NCBI GenBank assembly: GCA_947084935.1
Contig: CAMTUH010000013.1
Span: 1 to 49,714 of the forward strand
Direction: 5' to 3'
Length of the DNA: 49,714 nt
DNA from: CAMTUH01 sp947084935
Lineage (GTDB): Bacteria; Pseudomonadota; Gammaproteobacteria; Coxiellales; Coxiellaceae
Position numbers and translations under genes: made by a program. Below the pieces are notes generated by a model, which was not told the DNA's origin, ran no database searches, and worked only from the letters and a program-made list of their open reading frames with translations. Numbering within the stretch: position 1 is the stretch's first letter; each line of letters starts with the position of its first letter. This document shows, one piece after another, positions 1-8,850 of the stretch.

Positions 1-2
1 CT

Positions 3-101
3 GGGTTTATTGTGGCAATCGATGAGCCGGTTAAGCATGAGGTTACGTTTGACTGGTGGATGGTGGAGGAGGATCAGCAAGAGATCAAAGATCAAAGATG
101 A
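3..101 (+). CDS. C-terminal end of unknown protein (partial)
   Basis: An open frame runs in from the left edge and ends at TGA 99-101. The visible 32 residues include TFDWWMVE and end in a charged tail (EEDQQEIKDQR) that is encoded partly by the ATCAAAG repeats. I do not recognise the family. The stop overlaps the likely ATG of the next gene at 98 (ATGA), so the two genes are probably translated from one message. Confidence 0.5.
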   Translation, partial: GFIVAIDEPVKHEVTFDWWMVEEDQQEIKDQR

Positions 102-125
102 AAGATCAAAGTCAAAATCAAAGCG
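83..125 (+). repeat. short ATCAAAG/TCAAA repeats
   Basis: Five to six imperfect copies of a 7-9 nt unit (GATCAAA, GTCAAA, ATCAAAG) lie at the junction of the first two genes. A similar AAAGGTCAAAAGTCAAAA run is at 7299-7325. Such purine/C oligomer runs are frequent between genes in CPR genomes; their function is unknown to me. Confidence 0.6.
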
Positions 126-1840
126 TAAATATGTTGGAAAAACTACCTAAGATTATAGCTATCGGATTGACAGGAGTGTTAGTCTTGACAGTTCCGTCTG
201 CCGCCTTTGCTGTTGACTACACAGTACAGGGAGGGATTGTTACTTTCTACGGCGGGGCAAGTTCGGCCGACTACTCAGTTTCCACCAGCGGCCAGGGTGG
301 TGGAGTACCACCCGCGATTTCCTCGGTGGCTAAGACCGACACGACCGAAAGCACGATCAAGATCACTTGGACAACCGATATCAAAACTGACAGTTTTGTC
401 GAATATGGCAAGACGACCTCGTACGGCTCGTCCCAGGGCGTCTTTGACAGCGTCACAAGTCATGCCGTAAGCTTAGTAGGGCTTGAGTACTCGACTGAAT
501 ATCACTACCGCGTCTGCTCGCGCAATACCGCCAGTGTGAAAAAGTGCAGTAGCGATGGCACCTTCACGACTTCCAAGCGTGGCACGTCTGCCAAGGGTTC
601 TGCCGCCATCTCCGGGGTTGGCTCTACGGTGGCAACTGGGCTCGTCACCGTTGCCTGGACGACGGACAAAGAAGCTGACTCGTTTGTTGACTATGGCTTG
701 ACCGCAACGTATACGAACGCGCAGGGTGTTGTCGAAAGCAAGACGAGCCATAAAGTGAAACTGGTTGGCCTGGTGCCGGGCACGACCTATCACTATCGGG
801 TTCGCTCCACCGATGCTTCTGGGAAAACAAGCTATAGCGATGATCAGACCTTTGCCACAGCGTCCTCGGCAGTTTCCGGCATCTCGGCTGTTACCATCTC
901 GGACGTCGGCCTTACCTCCGCACTGGTGACGTGGTCAACCGGCTCGGTTGCGACGAGCGTCATTCATTATGGCACCACGCCGGACTACGGTAGTAAGGTC
1001 GTGGATGAATCAGAATCCAAGACGACTCAACATACCTTACGCATGCCGGGACTTGCGTCGGGCACACTCTACCACTTCCGCATAGCTGGGGTTGATGCGT
1101 CGGGTGAATCGTTTACCTCGGACGACTACGTCTTTTCGACGATTAAACTCCCTGAAATAAAAGACATTGAGGCAACTACGTCAAATGATGGGAAGGTAAA
1201 GGTTCGGTGGAAGACAAATGTTGATGCGGATTCCATTGTAGTATACGGTGAAACCACGGAGTATGGACTGTCGACCGGGTCTGGGGACTTAACGACCGAT
1301 CACATCGTTACAATCTCAGGGCTCACTGGCGATTCTACCTATCGCTTTAAAGCAACGTCCCGTGATTCACTAGGGAACCGGGCGGAGTCGGCGGATTTGA
1401 CCTTTACTACTCCCAAAGACGAGGCAGCGCCGGTAATTAGCGAAGTGTTAAATGAAACCTCGAGCCAAGGATCAGGAGGTGCTGCGAAGATCCAGCTTAT
1501 TATCTCCTGGACTACCGATGAACCGGCGACGAGCCAAGTGGAATATGGGGAGGGGATCGGGGGCGGTGGTGAATATTCGCTGCGCACGACCGAGGATGAA
1601 TCGCTCCTGCAGTCGCATCTAGTAATCGTATCAGGATTGTCTCCGTCCACCACGTATCGCTTCCGGTTGGTATCAAAAGATAAAGCAGGAAATGTAGGTA
1701 TGTCGGATGAGTATACCGTCGTGACACCGGTCCAGGAGCAGAGCGCGCTGCAGATTATCGTGGTCAGCCTGGAGGACACGTTCGGGTGGCTTATTAAGCT
1801 GAAAGATCTGAATTTTGGATTACCTTTTAGGATATTCTAG
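98..1840 (+). CDS. secreted protein with five FN3 domains
   Basis: A surface or secreted protein of about 580 aa. A signal peptide (hydrophobic IIAIGLTGVLVLTVPSAAFA, cleavage after AFA near residue 38) is followed by a Gly/Ser-rich stretch and five fibronectin-III/purple-acid-phosphatase-like domains at about 72-159, 169-254, 261-349, 351-439 and 444-546. Each carries the ITWTTD...S.VEYG...H.V.L.GL...T.Y.YRV pattern. The C-terminus ends in a short hydrophobic LPFRIF. ATG 98 overlaps the previous stop; ATG 131, right before the signal peptide, is the alternative. The stop overlaps the GTG of the ABC ATPase, so it may be an extracytoplasmic partner of that transporter. No catalytic motif is visible. 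Confidence 0.85.
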   Translation: MKDQSQNQSVNMLEKLPKIIAIGLTGVLVLTVPSAAFAVDYTVQGGIVTFYGGASSADYSVSTSGQGGGVPPAISSVAKTDTTESTIKITWTTDIKTDSFVEYGKTTSYGSSQGVFDSVTSHAVSLVGLEYSTEYHYRVCSRNTASVKKCSSDGTFTTSKRGTSAKGSAAISGVGSTVATGLVTVAWTTDKEADSFVDYGLTATYTNAQGVVESKTSHKVKLVGLVPGTTYHYRVRSTDASGKTSYSDDQTFATASSAVSGISAVTISDVGLTSALVTWSTGSVATSVIHYGTTPDYGSKVVDESESKTTQHTLRMPGLASGTLYHFRIAGVDASGESFTSDDYVFSTIKLPEIKDIEATTSNDGKVKVRWKTNVDADSIVVYGETTEYGLSTGSGDLTTDHIVTISGLTGDSTYRFKATSRDSLGNRAESADLTFTTPKDEAAPVISEVLNETSSQGSGGAAKIQLIISWTTDEPATSQVEYGEGIGGGGEYSLRTTEDESLLQSHLVIVSGLSPSTTYRFRLVSKDKAGNVGMSDEYTVVTPVQEQSALQIIVVSLEDTFGWLIKLKDLNFGLPFRIF

Positions 1841-2742
1841 TGAAAACACCAGTTATTGAAGTCGAGAACGTCACGAAGCGCTATATGCTTGGGGAAATCC
1901 CGGTGGACGCGGTGCGGGGTATCAGCTTTACTATCTTCTCGGGTACGTACAATATGTTGTTAGGGCCTTCTGGGTGCGGGAAGTCGACGGTGCTCTCTCT
2001 GGTTGCCGGGCTCGATACGCCTACGTCTGGCAATATTAGAGTTCGTGGTGAGGATATCGCGAAATTCTCGGTAGACGAGCTTGCGTACCACCGGCGCAAG
2101 CGCATTGGTATGGTGTTTCAGCAGTTCAATTTACTGCGGTCTTTGACAATTGCGGAGAATGTTGCGCTGTCATACGTGTTCGACGGCCAACCGCTCGTAC
2201 AAAGGAAAAAACGAGCACTGGAACTGCTCAAACTGGTGCGAATGGAGAAGTATGCCGACCGATTGTCTACTCAGCTGTCTGGCGGACAACAGCAGAAGGT
2301 TGCTATCGTCAGGGCGCTCATGAGTAATCCATGGATACTCCTGGTTGACGAGCCGACTGGCAATCTCGACTCGGTGTCCGCGGGGGAGGTTATGGATTTT
2401 CTGCAAGTGCTGAATGAGAAGTCAAAACGCACCATATTGCTTGTAACGCACAACTATGAGTATGTTCATTACGCACAGCGTATTCTGTATATGCGTGATG
2501 GGAAGTTGTTGACAGCAGAGGAAGCTTCTACTACCCAGTCAGCGCTGGGGAAACTGGAGGAGATGGCGAAACAAGAACTCAAAAGTCAAAGTGAAGAATC
2601 TCATGAGGCGGCCGAGGAAGAACGTCATAGGAAAAAGCGGATGTTTCATCGGAAGCCATTACCAGTCCATCCTGAGGTTAAGGAAGAGCATGGGAAGATT
2701 GCTGCGGAGCACCTGACCGAAGAGGCGTTGGAGAAACTATGA
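1840..2742 (+). CDS. MacB/LolD-type ABC transporter ATPase
   Basis: The cytoplasmic nucleotide-binding subunit of a MacB-like exporter. Visible motifs are Walker A GPSGCGKST (42-50), Q-loop VFQQ, signature LSGGQ (146-150), Walker B ILLVDEP (166-172) and switch His in LVTHNY (about 204). About 65 residues of charged tail (KSQSEESHEAAEEERHRKK) follow the core, longer than usual for the family. GTG 1840 overlaps the TAG of the FN3 gene by one base, and its own stop overlaps the permease ATG (ATGA). The three genes form one operon. MacB/LolD systems move lipoproteins, peptides or drugs; the substrate here is not evident. Confidence 0.93.
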   Translation: MKTPVIEVENVTKRYMLGEIPVDAVRGISFTIFSGTYNMLLGPSGCGKSTVLSLVAGLDTPTSGNIRVRGEDIAKFSVDELAYHRRKRIGMVFQQFNLLRSLTIAENVALSYVFDGQPLVQRKKRALELLKLVRMEKYADRLSTQLSGGQQQKVAIVRALMSNPWILLVDEPTGNLDSVSAGEVMDFLQVLNEKSKRTILLVTHNYEYVHYAQRILYMRDGKLLTAEEASTTQSALGKLEEMAKQELKSQSEESHEAAEEERHRKKRMFHRKPLPVHPEVKEEHGKIAAEHLTEEALEKL

Positions 2743-4046
2743 AACTATCTGACGTCATCCGCAATGCTTTTGCTTATTTCCGGGTGAACAAGATGCGCAC
2801 TGTCTTAACGGTGGCTGGCGTGGGGATTGGCATCGGCGCGATTCTCTTCTTGGTATCGCTTGGTTTCGGACTGCAGAGGCTGACTAAGTCTCGTATTCTA
2901 AACCTAGAAGCGCTCTCCGTAATGGTAGTCACGGTGGGGCGGTCTGCCATCTTGAAACTGGATAATGCAGCGATGGAAAAGTTTGCGGCTATCCCAGGCG
3001 TCGAAGCGGTTGCTCCCACTATGAGCCTTCCTGCGCAAATCGTATATGGCCAAACAACCGACAGCAACACGGTCATATCTGGGGTTCAGTCGGCCAAGTT
3101 CGATATCGAAGGATTTCGTCTGTCGCATGGAACCAAGTTAAATGACGATCGGTCTGAGGCGCTCCTCACCGCTGCCTCATTGAAAAATCTGAACGTGAGT
3201 AATCCTGCTGATATCGTCGGGAAAGAGCTTAAGGCACACATCTTCCTCCAGGAAACTGGCGGCACCCAGGCCACACCTCTTCCGGTGACGCTCTCTGGCA
3301 CCACCTCTGCAGTGGTGGCCACCGCCAGCGCCAGCCCTGGGTCGTCGACTGCCTCGGCCGGAAAGACGGCCACACGGCCCCGCGTTGGCGTTGTCCGGCA
3401 CGAGAAGACATTCCGGGTAGTGGGAGTTATTAGTTCGGAAAATGTTGCGGGGATTTATGTACACATAGATGTGCTCCAGGATCTTGGGGTGGCTAACTAC
3501 AACCTAGTCAAACTAAAAATGAGCGACCGCAAACTCGTACAAGAGGGGCGTAAAGAAATCGAGGGGATGGGCTATTCGGTCACAACCATTGCGGATACGC
3601 TTGATCAGATCGATGCGGCATTTCGCATTATCCAGATCGTACTTGGGGGTTTTGGGGTGATCGCGATGTTTGTGGCGTCCATTGGGATGTTTAATACTCT
3701 CACGATCAGTTTACTTGAGCGGACGCACGAAATCGGTATCATGAAAGCGCTCGGCGCCACCAACCGAGACATTCGGACGATGTTTCTGGGGGAGGCGGTT
3801 CTCATGAGCACGATCGGCGGGCTGGTTGGCATTGTGATCGGATCCGTGTTGGGGTATGGTATCAACGGACTCATTTTCCTCCTGGCTAAAGCAGCCGGCG
3901 GCGAGGCGGTGAGTGTGTTCTATACGCCGCCGCTGTTTCTTGCGATGATTACGGTGTTTTCCGTGTTGACCGGACTCGTTACTGGGTTTTACCCAGCACA
4001 ACGGGCCGTGAAGTTGTCGCCGATGGAAGCGCTGAGGTATGAGTAG
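2739..4046 (+). CDS. MacB/FtsX-type ABC transporter permease
   Basis: Membrane partner of the preceding ATPase (435 aa). A first TM helix at about 18-45 (TVLTVAGVGIGIGAILFLVSLGF) is followed by a roughly 240-residue extracytoplasmic MacB_PCD domain and then three C-terminal TM helices of the FtsX domain. The domain is typical, with ERTHEIGIMKALGATNRDI between helices 2 and 3 and a terminal PAQRAVKLSPMEALRYE. An Ala/Ser/Thr-rich insert (ATASASPGSSTASAGKTATR) lies in the extracytoplasmic part. The ATG overlaps the ATPase stop, and the TAG overlaps the GTG of the GalT-like gene. Confidence 0.92.
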   Translation: MKLSDVIRNAFAYFRVNKMRTVLTVAGVGIGIGAILFLVSLGFGLQRLTKSRILNLEALSVMVVTVGRSAILKLDNAAMEKFAAIPGVEAVAPTMSLPAQIVYGQTTDSNTVISGVQSAKFDIEGFRLSHGTKLNDDRSEALLTAASLKNLNVSNPADIVGKELKAHIFLQETGGTQATPLPVTLSGTTSAVVATASASPGSSTASAGKTATRPRVGVVRHEKTFRVVGVISSENVAGIYVHIDVLQDLGVANYNLVKLKMSDRKLVQEGRKEIEGMGYSVTTIADTLDQIDAAFRIIQIVLGGFGVIAMFVASIGMFNTLTISLLERTHEIGIMKALGATNRDIRTMFLGEAVLMSTIGGLVGIVIGSVLGYGINGLIFLLAKAAGGEAVSVFYTPPLFLAMITVFSVLTGLVTGFYPAQRAVKLSPMEALRYE

Positions 4047-4906
4047 TGGCACGATATATTCCTGATATCCAGACCCACCGATGGGTGATTATGGCGCCCG
4101 GGCGTACGCAGCGTCCAAAGGAAAAGCTCGGTGCAGCCACGTGCGTGTTTTGTTATGGCGCCGAGCACATGAGCAACACCGAGGTCTACCGGCTAGGTGA
4201 GGGAGCGCCCAATAGCCACGGTGGGTGGAAAGTACGCGTGATTGCCAACAAATACCCCATTACTGATATTCACGAAGTGATTATTCATAGCCCTGACGAG
4301 GATAAGGATATGGATGAGCTAGCACTGGAGCAGGTAAACACTATCCTGCAGGTGTACCGGAGCCGGTACCAGCTCCATAGCACAAAGGGCCAAGTGCTCA
4401 TTTTTTGCAACCACGGCGAGGACGCTGGGGCATCTATCCATCATCCACATGCACAACTGGTGGTACTTCCTGAGCAGATTAATGTCGACGCATTGTCGCG
4501 CGAGCCGTTTGCCAATGAGGTGCAGCGGACAGATGAGTTCGTGGTGTATTGTCCGGAATTTAGTCAGTGGCCGTATGAGACGTGGATTGCTCCGACGAGT
4601 ACCGGCACGACCTATGGTGAAATGACTGATAGTCAATTGTTTACCTTTGCCAAGACTTTGCAGTGGACTCTCAAGCGTTTGGTTGCGCATTTGACCTCAG
4701 GCGATGTGCATCATCACCCCGGGGTTCCATCAGTGAGTAAGCAGCGCGGGTTGTCGTACAATTATTATCTGTATCATGGGAAAGATTGGTTTCTTCGGAT
4801 TATTCCGCGGCTCGTTCACCGCGCTGGATTTGAGCTTGGCACCGGGTTGTCGGTCAATATCGTGGACCCAAGTAAGGCCGCGGAAATCCTGAGAGCGCGG
4901 GGTTGA
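4046..4906 (+). CDS. galT: GalT-like hexose-1-P uridylyltransferase
   Basis: A HIT-superfamily nucleotidyltransferase of 286 aa, shorter than the usual ~350. CVFC (C33/C36) is the zinc pair, CNHGEDAG precedes the active site, and HHPHAQ (H133-P-H135-A-Q137) gives the catalytic HxHxQ with the uridylylated His. The second half carries the GalT C-terminal fold (YETWIAP, SYNYYLYHG). The family exchanges UDP between glucose- and galactose-1-phosphate. With the neighbouring sugar isomerases and a galU elsewhere in the window this fits a nucleotide-sugar pathway. Some homologues are ADP-glucose or other sugar-1-P transferases, so the exact sugar is uncertain. Confidence 0.85.
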   Translation: MARYIPDIQTHRWVIMAPGRTQRPKEKLGAATCVFCYGAEHMSNTEVYRLGEGAPNSHGGWKVRVIANKYPITDIHEVIIHSPDEDKDMDELALEQVNTILQVYRSRYQLHSTKGQVLIFCNHGEDAGASIHHPHAQLVVLPEQINVDALSREPFANEVQRTDEFVVYCPEFSQWPYETWIAPTSTGTTYGEMTDSQLFTFAKTLQWTLKRLVAHLTSGDVHHHPGVPSVSKQRGLSYNYYLYHGKDWFLRIIPRLVHRAGFELGTGLSVNIVDPSKAAEILRARG

Positions 4907-4910
4907 TTAT

Positions 4911-5456
4911 ATGAGCTCCGTTTCCGTTCGAACGCTTGAACAACTCCGGCCATACCTGAAGGACCCCACGGCTTCCGGGCCAGAGGAGGCGTACTTTATG
5001 GTCCGTGGCAATCCCAATATCACCATCTGGCCACAAGCCCAGTACGGAGAGGAATATAACAAATCAGTAGGACACTACCATAAACATAACGAGCCGGAGA
5101 CGTATTGGGTCCTATATGGAAAAGCCCTATTCGTACTCCAAAAGCGACCCACTTCCTTGCAAGGGAACGCCTTGCGGGAAATAGAAGCGGTGAGACTGGT
5201 ACGGCTGCGGGAGGGGGATGAGCTGCGTATTGAAGCAGGGTGGGGGCATGCTATGATAAACGTAGGGGAGACAGCTCTCGTGACCCGTGACTCTGCGCCC
5301 GCCGATGCTTCGCATTCGCAGAACGATTATGAGAGTATCAAAGAGAAACAAGGTATGGCGTACTATATTGTAAGAGATCAGAATGGGCAGCCGAAGGCGG
5401 TGCCGAATCCACGGTACACCAATCTCCCACAGCCGGTGTGGGAAGGTATACATTAG
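4911..5456 (+). CDS. pgi: cupin-type glucose-6-phosphate isomerase
   Basis: Interconverts glucose-6-P and fructose-6-P using a metal-bound cupin rather than the larger SIS-domain isomerase. It matches the archaeal-type GPI family: GHYHKHNEPETYWVLYG supplies H55, H57 and E63, and H113 in GWGHAMINVG completes the metal site. The C-terminal block (GMAYYIVRD, PNPRYTNLPQPVWE) is characteristic. At 181 aa it has the normal size. It starts four bases after the galT stop. It feeds the mannose-6-P isomerase and phosphomannomutase that follow. Confidence 0.85.
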   Translation: MSSVSVRTLEQLRPYLKDPTASGPEEAYFMVRGNPNITIWPQAQYGEEYNKSVGHYHKHNEPETYWVLYGKALFVLQKRPTSLQGNALREIEAVRLVRLREGDELRIEAGWGHAMINVGETALVTRDSAPADASHSQNDYESIKEKQGMAYYIVRDQNGQPKAVPNPRYTNLPQPVWEGIH

Positions 5457-5484
5457 CTTCTGAGTTAATTTAGGACTGTGACGT

Positions 5485-5853
5485 ATGGCGCGGAGAGTTG
5501 ACAAGCCGTGGGGCCATGAGATTTGGTTTGCCGAGACCGACAAGTATGTTGGCAAAGTTCTCCGCGTAAATGCAGGACATCGACTGAGCCTTCAGTACCA
5601 CGAAGTCAAAACCGAAACGCTGTATGTTTATGAGGGCGAGATCGATTTTGAGATTGAAGAAGCCGGGGAAATGGTTGTTAAGAGACTAAAGAGTGGTGAC
5701 TCCATTCATGTGTCGCCAGGAACTAAGCATCGGTTCCGCGCAGTTTCGGATGCTAGTGTGCTCGAAGCCTCCACCCCGGAAACCTGGGATGTTGTGCGTC
5801 TTGCGGATGATTATTCCCGGGAGGGAAAAAAGGAAGAGCACGAGAGGAAGTAA
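5485..5853 (+). CDS. type II mannose-6-phosphate isomerase (cupin)
   Basis: A 122-aa stand-alone cupin equal to the C-terminal isomerase domain of ManC/AlgA proteins. It opens with the hallmark KPWGHEIWFAET; GHRLSLQYH gives the metal ligands (H32, Q37, H39), followed by E44 in KTETLYVYEG and H82 in PGTKHRF. It should convert fructose-6-P to mannose-6-P, linking the upstream glucose-6-P isomerase to the phosphomannomutase downstream. No guanylyltransferase domain is attached. Confidence 0.88.
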   Translation: MARRVDKPWGHEIWFAETDKYVGKVLRVNAGHRLSLQYHEVKTETLYVYEGEIDFEIEEAGEMVVKRLKSGDSIHVSPGTKHRFRAVSDASVLEASTPETWDVVRLADDYSREGKKEEHERK

Positions 5854-5871
5854 TGTTGTATACTTTCCAAC

Positions 5872-7287
5872 ATGCCTATCCCGCGCCATATATTCCGTGA
5901 GTATGACATCCGTGGTGTAGCTGCCCCCGCGTCAAACGCGGCTAAAGCTGAGCTGACTCCGGCAGTTGCCGAAGCAATCGGGAGAGCGTTCGCGACATAC
6001 CTGAAACGTACGGGCATTACCAATATTAGTGTCGGGTGTGATAACCGTGTCAGCTCCCCGGACCTTAAGCGAGCGGTGATACAGGGTATACGGCAGGTGG
6101 GGAGTGACGTTATTGATATTGGGACGGCGGTGACCCCCATGGTCTATTTCTCCGCCTACCACTTCGACGTAAATGGGTCAATACAGATCACCGCGTCGCA
6201 CAATCCACCAGAGGATAACGGGATTAAGATGCGGGAAAACAAACAACCTCTATTTATCGGCGGGACTGCGATGCTTGCGGATATGATCGACCCCACTTCG
6301 TCCCGCTACGCCTTGGGCTCCGCAGGGACTACGTTAGGGGCGGGGAAGGCGCAAAAGGAAGATATTAGTGAAGCATATATTGACCGGATCACTCAGGGTA
6401 TTCGCTTGCAGCGGCCGCTGAAGGTGGTGGTGGATACAGGGAATGGGACGGGCGGTCTTTTTGTCCGTCGCATCCTGAAAAAACTCGGGATTGAGCAACC
6501 AACTATTTTGTTTGAGGAGTCAGATGGCAGATTTCCCAATCACACACCAGATCCTAATCATCAGGAGTGGTATGCGGAGTTTCAAGAGAGCGTGCGGGCG
6601 ACCAAGGCCGACGTGGGGATTGCGCTGGACGGCGACTGCGATCGCCTCAACGCAACCGATGAGCAGGGAAACTTCCTGGGTCCAGACAAACTGGCAATCC
6701 TTTTTGCGCGCGAGGTGCTCTCGACTAACCCTGGCGCGACGGTGGTATTTAATGCGCTCATGTCGCAAGCGATCACTGATGATGTGAGCGCACGGGGTGG
6801 GAAGACGGTGATTGGGAAAGCGGGATACCCCAATATTGCCAACCGGATGCAAGAGGTTAGGGCGGTGCTCGGTAACGAGATGTCCGGACATTTTTTCTTT
6901 GCTGACCAGTACTACGGATATGATGATGCTCTGTATGCGATGGTGCGCCTCCTGCATTTCTTGAGCAAGGACACCCGACCTTTAAGCGAGATTCTTTCCG
7001 ATATACCACGATACGTGTCCACTAAAGAGTTTCGAGTGCCGGTGGATGAAGCCAAGAAGTTTGCGATCGTCGAGGAAGTGACTGGCGAATTCCAAAAGCA
7101 CTATCAGGTGGATACCATAGACGGCGTACGGGTGAGTTTTCCTGATGGCTGGGGCATCGTACGGGCCAGCAACACGCAACCCGTGCTTTCCATGCGCTTT
7201 GAGGCGAAAACGGAGACCGCATTAGCACGTATACAGTCTGTATTTCGGGACAAGTTGGCTCCTTATAACCTAGAATTAAGTTTCTAG
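5872..7287 (+). CDS. manB: phosphomannomutase/phosphoglucomutase
   Basis: An alpha-D-phosphohexomutase of 471 aa, normal length. IFREYDIRG opens domain 1, the phosphoserine loop is TASHNPP (S109), the magnesium loop is DGDCDR (253-258), and the C-terminal phosphate-binding loop is RASNTQPVLSMRFEA. It converts mannose-6-P or glucose-6-P to the 1-phosphate. A TATACT hexamer at 5859-5864 ends 7 nt before the ATG, so it may have its own leaderless start as well as read-through from the isomerase gene. Confidence 0.93.
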   Translation: MPIPRHIFREYDIRGVAAPASNAAKAELTPAVAEAIGRAFATYLKRTGITNISVGCDNRVSSPDLKRAVIQGIRQVGSDVIDIGTAVTPMVYFSAYHFDVNGSIQITASHNPPEDNGIKMRENKQPLFIGGTAMLADMIDPTSSRYALGSAGTTLGAGKAQKEDISEAYIDRITQGIRLQRPLKVVVDTGNGTGGLFVRRILKKLGIEQPTILFEESDGRFPNHTPDPNHQEWYAEFQESVRATKADVGIALDGDCDRLNATDEQGNFLGPDKLAILFAREVLSTNPGATVVFNALMSQAITDDVSARGGKTVIGKAGYPNIANRMQEVRAVLGNEMSGHFFFADQYYGYDDALYAMVRLLHFLSKDTRPLSEILSDIPRYVSTKEFRVPVDEAKKFAIVEEVTGEFQKHYQVDTIDGVRVSFPDGWGIVRASNTQPVLSMRFEAKTETALARIQSVFRDKLAPYNLELSF

Positions 7288-7298
7288 GGGGTAATGCA

Positions 7299-7325
7299 AA
7301 ATTCAAAGGTCAAAAGTCAAAAACA
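7299..7325 (+). repeat. short AAAGTCAAA repeats
   Basis: An intergenic run of TTCAAAGG/TCAAAAG/TCAAAAA units after the mutase stop, similar in style to the run at 83-125. No hairpin or T-run is present, so it is not a classical terminator. Confidence 0.5.
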
Positions 7326-7355
7326 CAGTAGTGAATTGCTTTTCGAGCAGTATTG

Positions 7356-7361
7356 TATAAT
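7356..7361 (+). promoter_or_regulatory. -10 box of yvcK (leaderless)
   Basis: TATAAT ends six bases before ATG 7368, so transcription would start at the A of the start codon. There is no convincing -35 and no Shine-Dalgarno sequence. Confidence 0.6.
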
Positions 7362-7367
7362 CATCAA

Positions 7368-8354
7368 ATGAAAGTAGTATGCATCGGCGGTGGGAACGGC
7401 GCCAGCCAGGTGTTGCAGGGACTGAAAGCACACACACGGGAACTTACCGGCGTTATCGCAGTCACTGACTCTGGCCGTTCGACCGGTAAAATTCGCATCG
7501 CCGTGGATATCCCTGCCCCCGGCGATATCCGCAATGCCCTCGTGACTCTTTCGGATGCCTCTCAGGAGCTAAAGGATCTTTTCCAATACCGGTTCCGCTC
7601 AGAGAAACTCACTGACCTTGATGGCATGGCGTTTGGCAACCTATTTATAGCAGCGCTTGCCCAGATGACTGGTAGTTTCGAGCGTGCGGTCAACGAGACA
7701 GGGCGATTCCTTAACACTACTGGCAAGGTAGTGCCAGTGACTCTGTATAACACACACCTTTGCGCGCAGCTTGCAGATGGAAGCCATGTGTTTGAAGAGG
7801 TGAATGTACGGGGTCTAAAAAAACCGCCGATCAAGCGACTGTACCTCAAGGACGGAGACGCGCGAGTCAACCCCGAGTGTGTGAGGTCAATCGAGGAAGC
7901 GGATCTGGTAACGCTCGGACCTGGGTCGCTCTTCACCACTGTGCTAGCCTGCTTGCTCGCAGAAGGGCTGGTCGATGCGCTCAAGAAAACAAAGGGTAAG
8001 GTAGTCTACATTGCTAACACCACGACACAGCCTGGACAGACTGATGAATATACGATTGCGGACCACGTCGGCCAGGTTGTTTCCTATGCTGGCAAGGGTA
8101 CTGTCGATTACGTGGTGGCGAACACGAAACGTCCTTCCGGAAAACTTCTTACACAATACGCCGCCGATGGACTTGTGTTTCTCATCCTGGATGACGACCA
8201 GAAGCAGCGCATTGAGAGCAAGGGAGTAAAGTTGGTAACTGCAGATCTTATTCAAGAGACGGCAACCAAGAGAGAGTTATGGGATAAGCAGGATAGTATC
8301 TACCATGATCCACGAAAGCTTGCAAAAACGCTGATCGCTATCCTGGAAGGGTAG
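7368..8354 (+). CDS. yvcK: YvcK/CofD-like gluconeogenesis factor
   Basis: A 328-aa UDP-sugar-binding protein of the YvcK/CofD-like family. It begins with the nucleotide loop VCIGGGNGASQVLQGLK and continues with VTDSGRSTGKIR, PAPGDIRNAL and GNLFIAAL. In Bacillus, YvcK links UDP-GlcNAc level to wall growth and carbon use. The open frame extends to TTG 7353, but that codon lies upstream of the TATAAT box, so ATG 7368 is the start. Placed after the sugar-phosphate genes, it suits cell-envelope precursor control. Confidence 0.9.
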   Translation: MKVVCIGGGNGASQVLQGLKAHTRELTGVIAVTDSGRSTGKIRIAVDIPAPGDIRNALVTLSDASQELKDLFQYRFRSEKLTDLDGMAFGNLFIAALAQMTGSFERAVNETGRFLNTTGKVVPVTLYNTHLCAQLADGSHVFEEVNVRGLKKPPIKRLYLKDGDARVNPECVRSIEEADLVTLGPGSLFTTVLACLLAEGLVDALKKTKGKVVYIANTTTQPGQTDEYTIADHVGQVVSYAGKGTVDYVVANTKRPSGKLLTQYAADGLVFLILDDDQKQRIESKGVKLVTADLIQETATKRELWDKQDSIYHDPRKLAKTLIAILEG

Positions 8355-8452
8355 CAGTTATTATACTTTATTTGCTAGTATAGAAGATAATTTTACTAAA
8401 CTTCAGCATTCTAATACTATTAATTGCTGCAATTGACAACATAATACGGGAG

Positions 8453-8668
8453 CTATTGACGATATGTGCTGTCGCTAGTTTTCGGTGCAATGCCCAGAAG
8501 CCATAATACCGCTTCCTTTTTGTATCGTCGGTCGCCGCGGGAGTTAATGCGAATCGCAGGTAGCTTTCCGCGCTTGCCCCAGCGCTTGATAGTGAGGGGG
8601 GAAACGCGGAGCAGTTTTGCGACCTCGCGGACGGTGAGAAGATCGGGAAGATTATCGCCGACTGCCAT
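8453..8668 (-). CDS. excisionase/MerR-like HTH protein
   Basis: A 71-aa DNA-binding protein made almost entirely of one helix-turn-helix domain (HTH_17/excisionase type): LLTVREVAKLLRVSPLTIKRWGKRGKLPA, then a wing with RGDRRYKKEAVLWLL. It has a strong Shine-Dalgarno (AAAGGAGG) about 8 nt before the ATG, which is uncommon in this window. It stands alone, with no integrase or phage gene nearby, so a transcription regulator is more likely than an excisionase. Target unknown. Confidence 0.8.
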   Translation of the reverse strand: MAVGDNLPDLLTVREVAKLLRVSPLTIKRWGKRGKLPAIRINSRGDRRYKKEAVLWLLGIAPKTSDSTYRQ

Positions 8669-8723
8669 GATACGGTACCTCCTTTGTTTGATATGGTCTA
8701 TTGACTACTGTAGAACACTGCCC

Positions 8724-8753
8724 ACTGTATCAACGAGCATACCACTATGTCAA
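8724..8753 (-). promoter_or_regulatory. promoter of the HTH gene
   Basis: On the minus strand TTGACA, an 18-bp spacer and TACAGT (extended by TGA) precede the HTH gene. The resulting leader is about 45-50 nt and carries the AAAGGAGG site. Confidence 0.6.
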
Positions 8754-8814
8754 GGCCATTTGTGCTCGATTTTGGTCATTGGTTATTGTGGTTTGGAATT
8801 TCTCCCAGGGGGTC

Positions 8815-8844
8815 TTGACAAGCGTGCATGCGTTTTTCCATAAT
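8815..8844 (+). promoter_or_regulatory. promoter TTGACA-N18-CATAAT
   Basis: A consensus -35 at 8815-8820, an 18-bp spacer and CATAAT at 8839-8844 point to a start near 8851 on the plus strand. No plausible plus-strand gene follows for hundreds of bases, which is why I consider an RNA product. Confidence 0.55.
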
Positions 8845-8850
8845 GGTCAA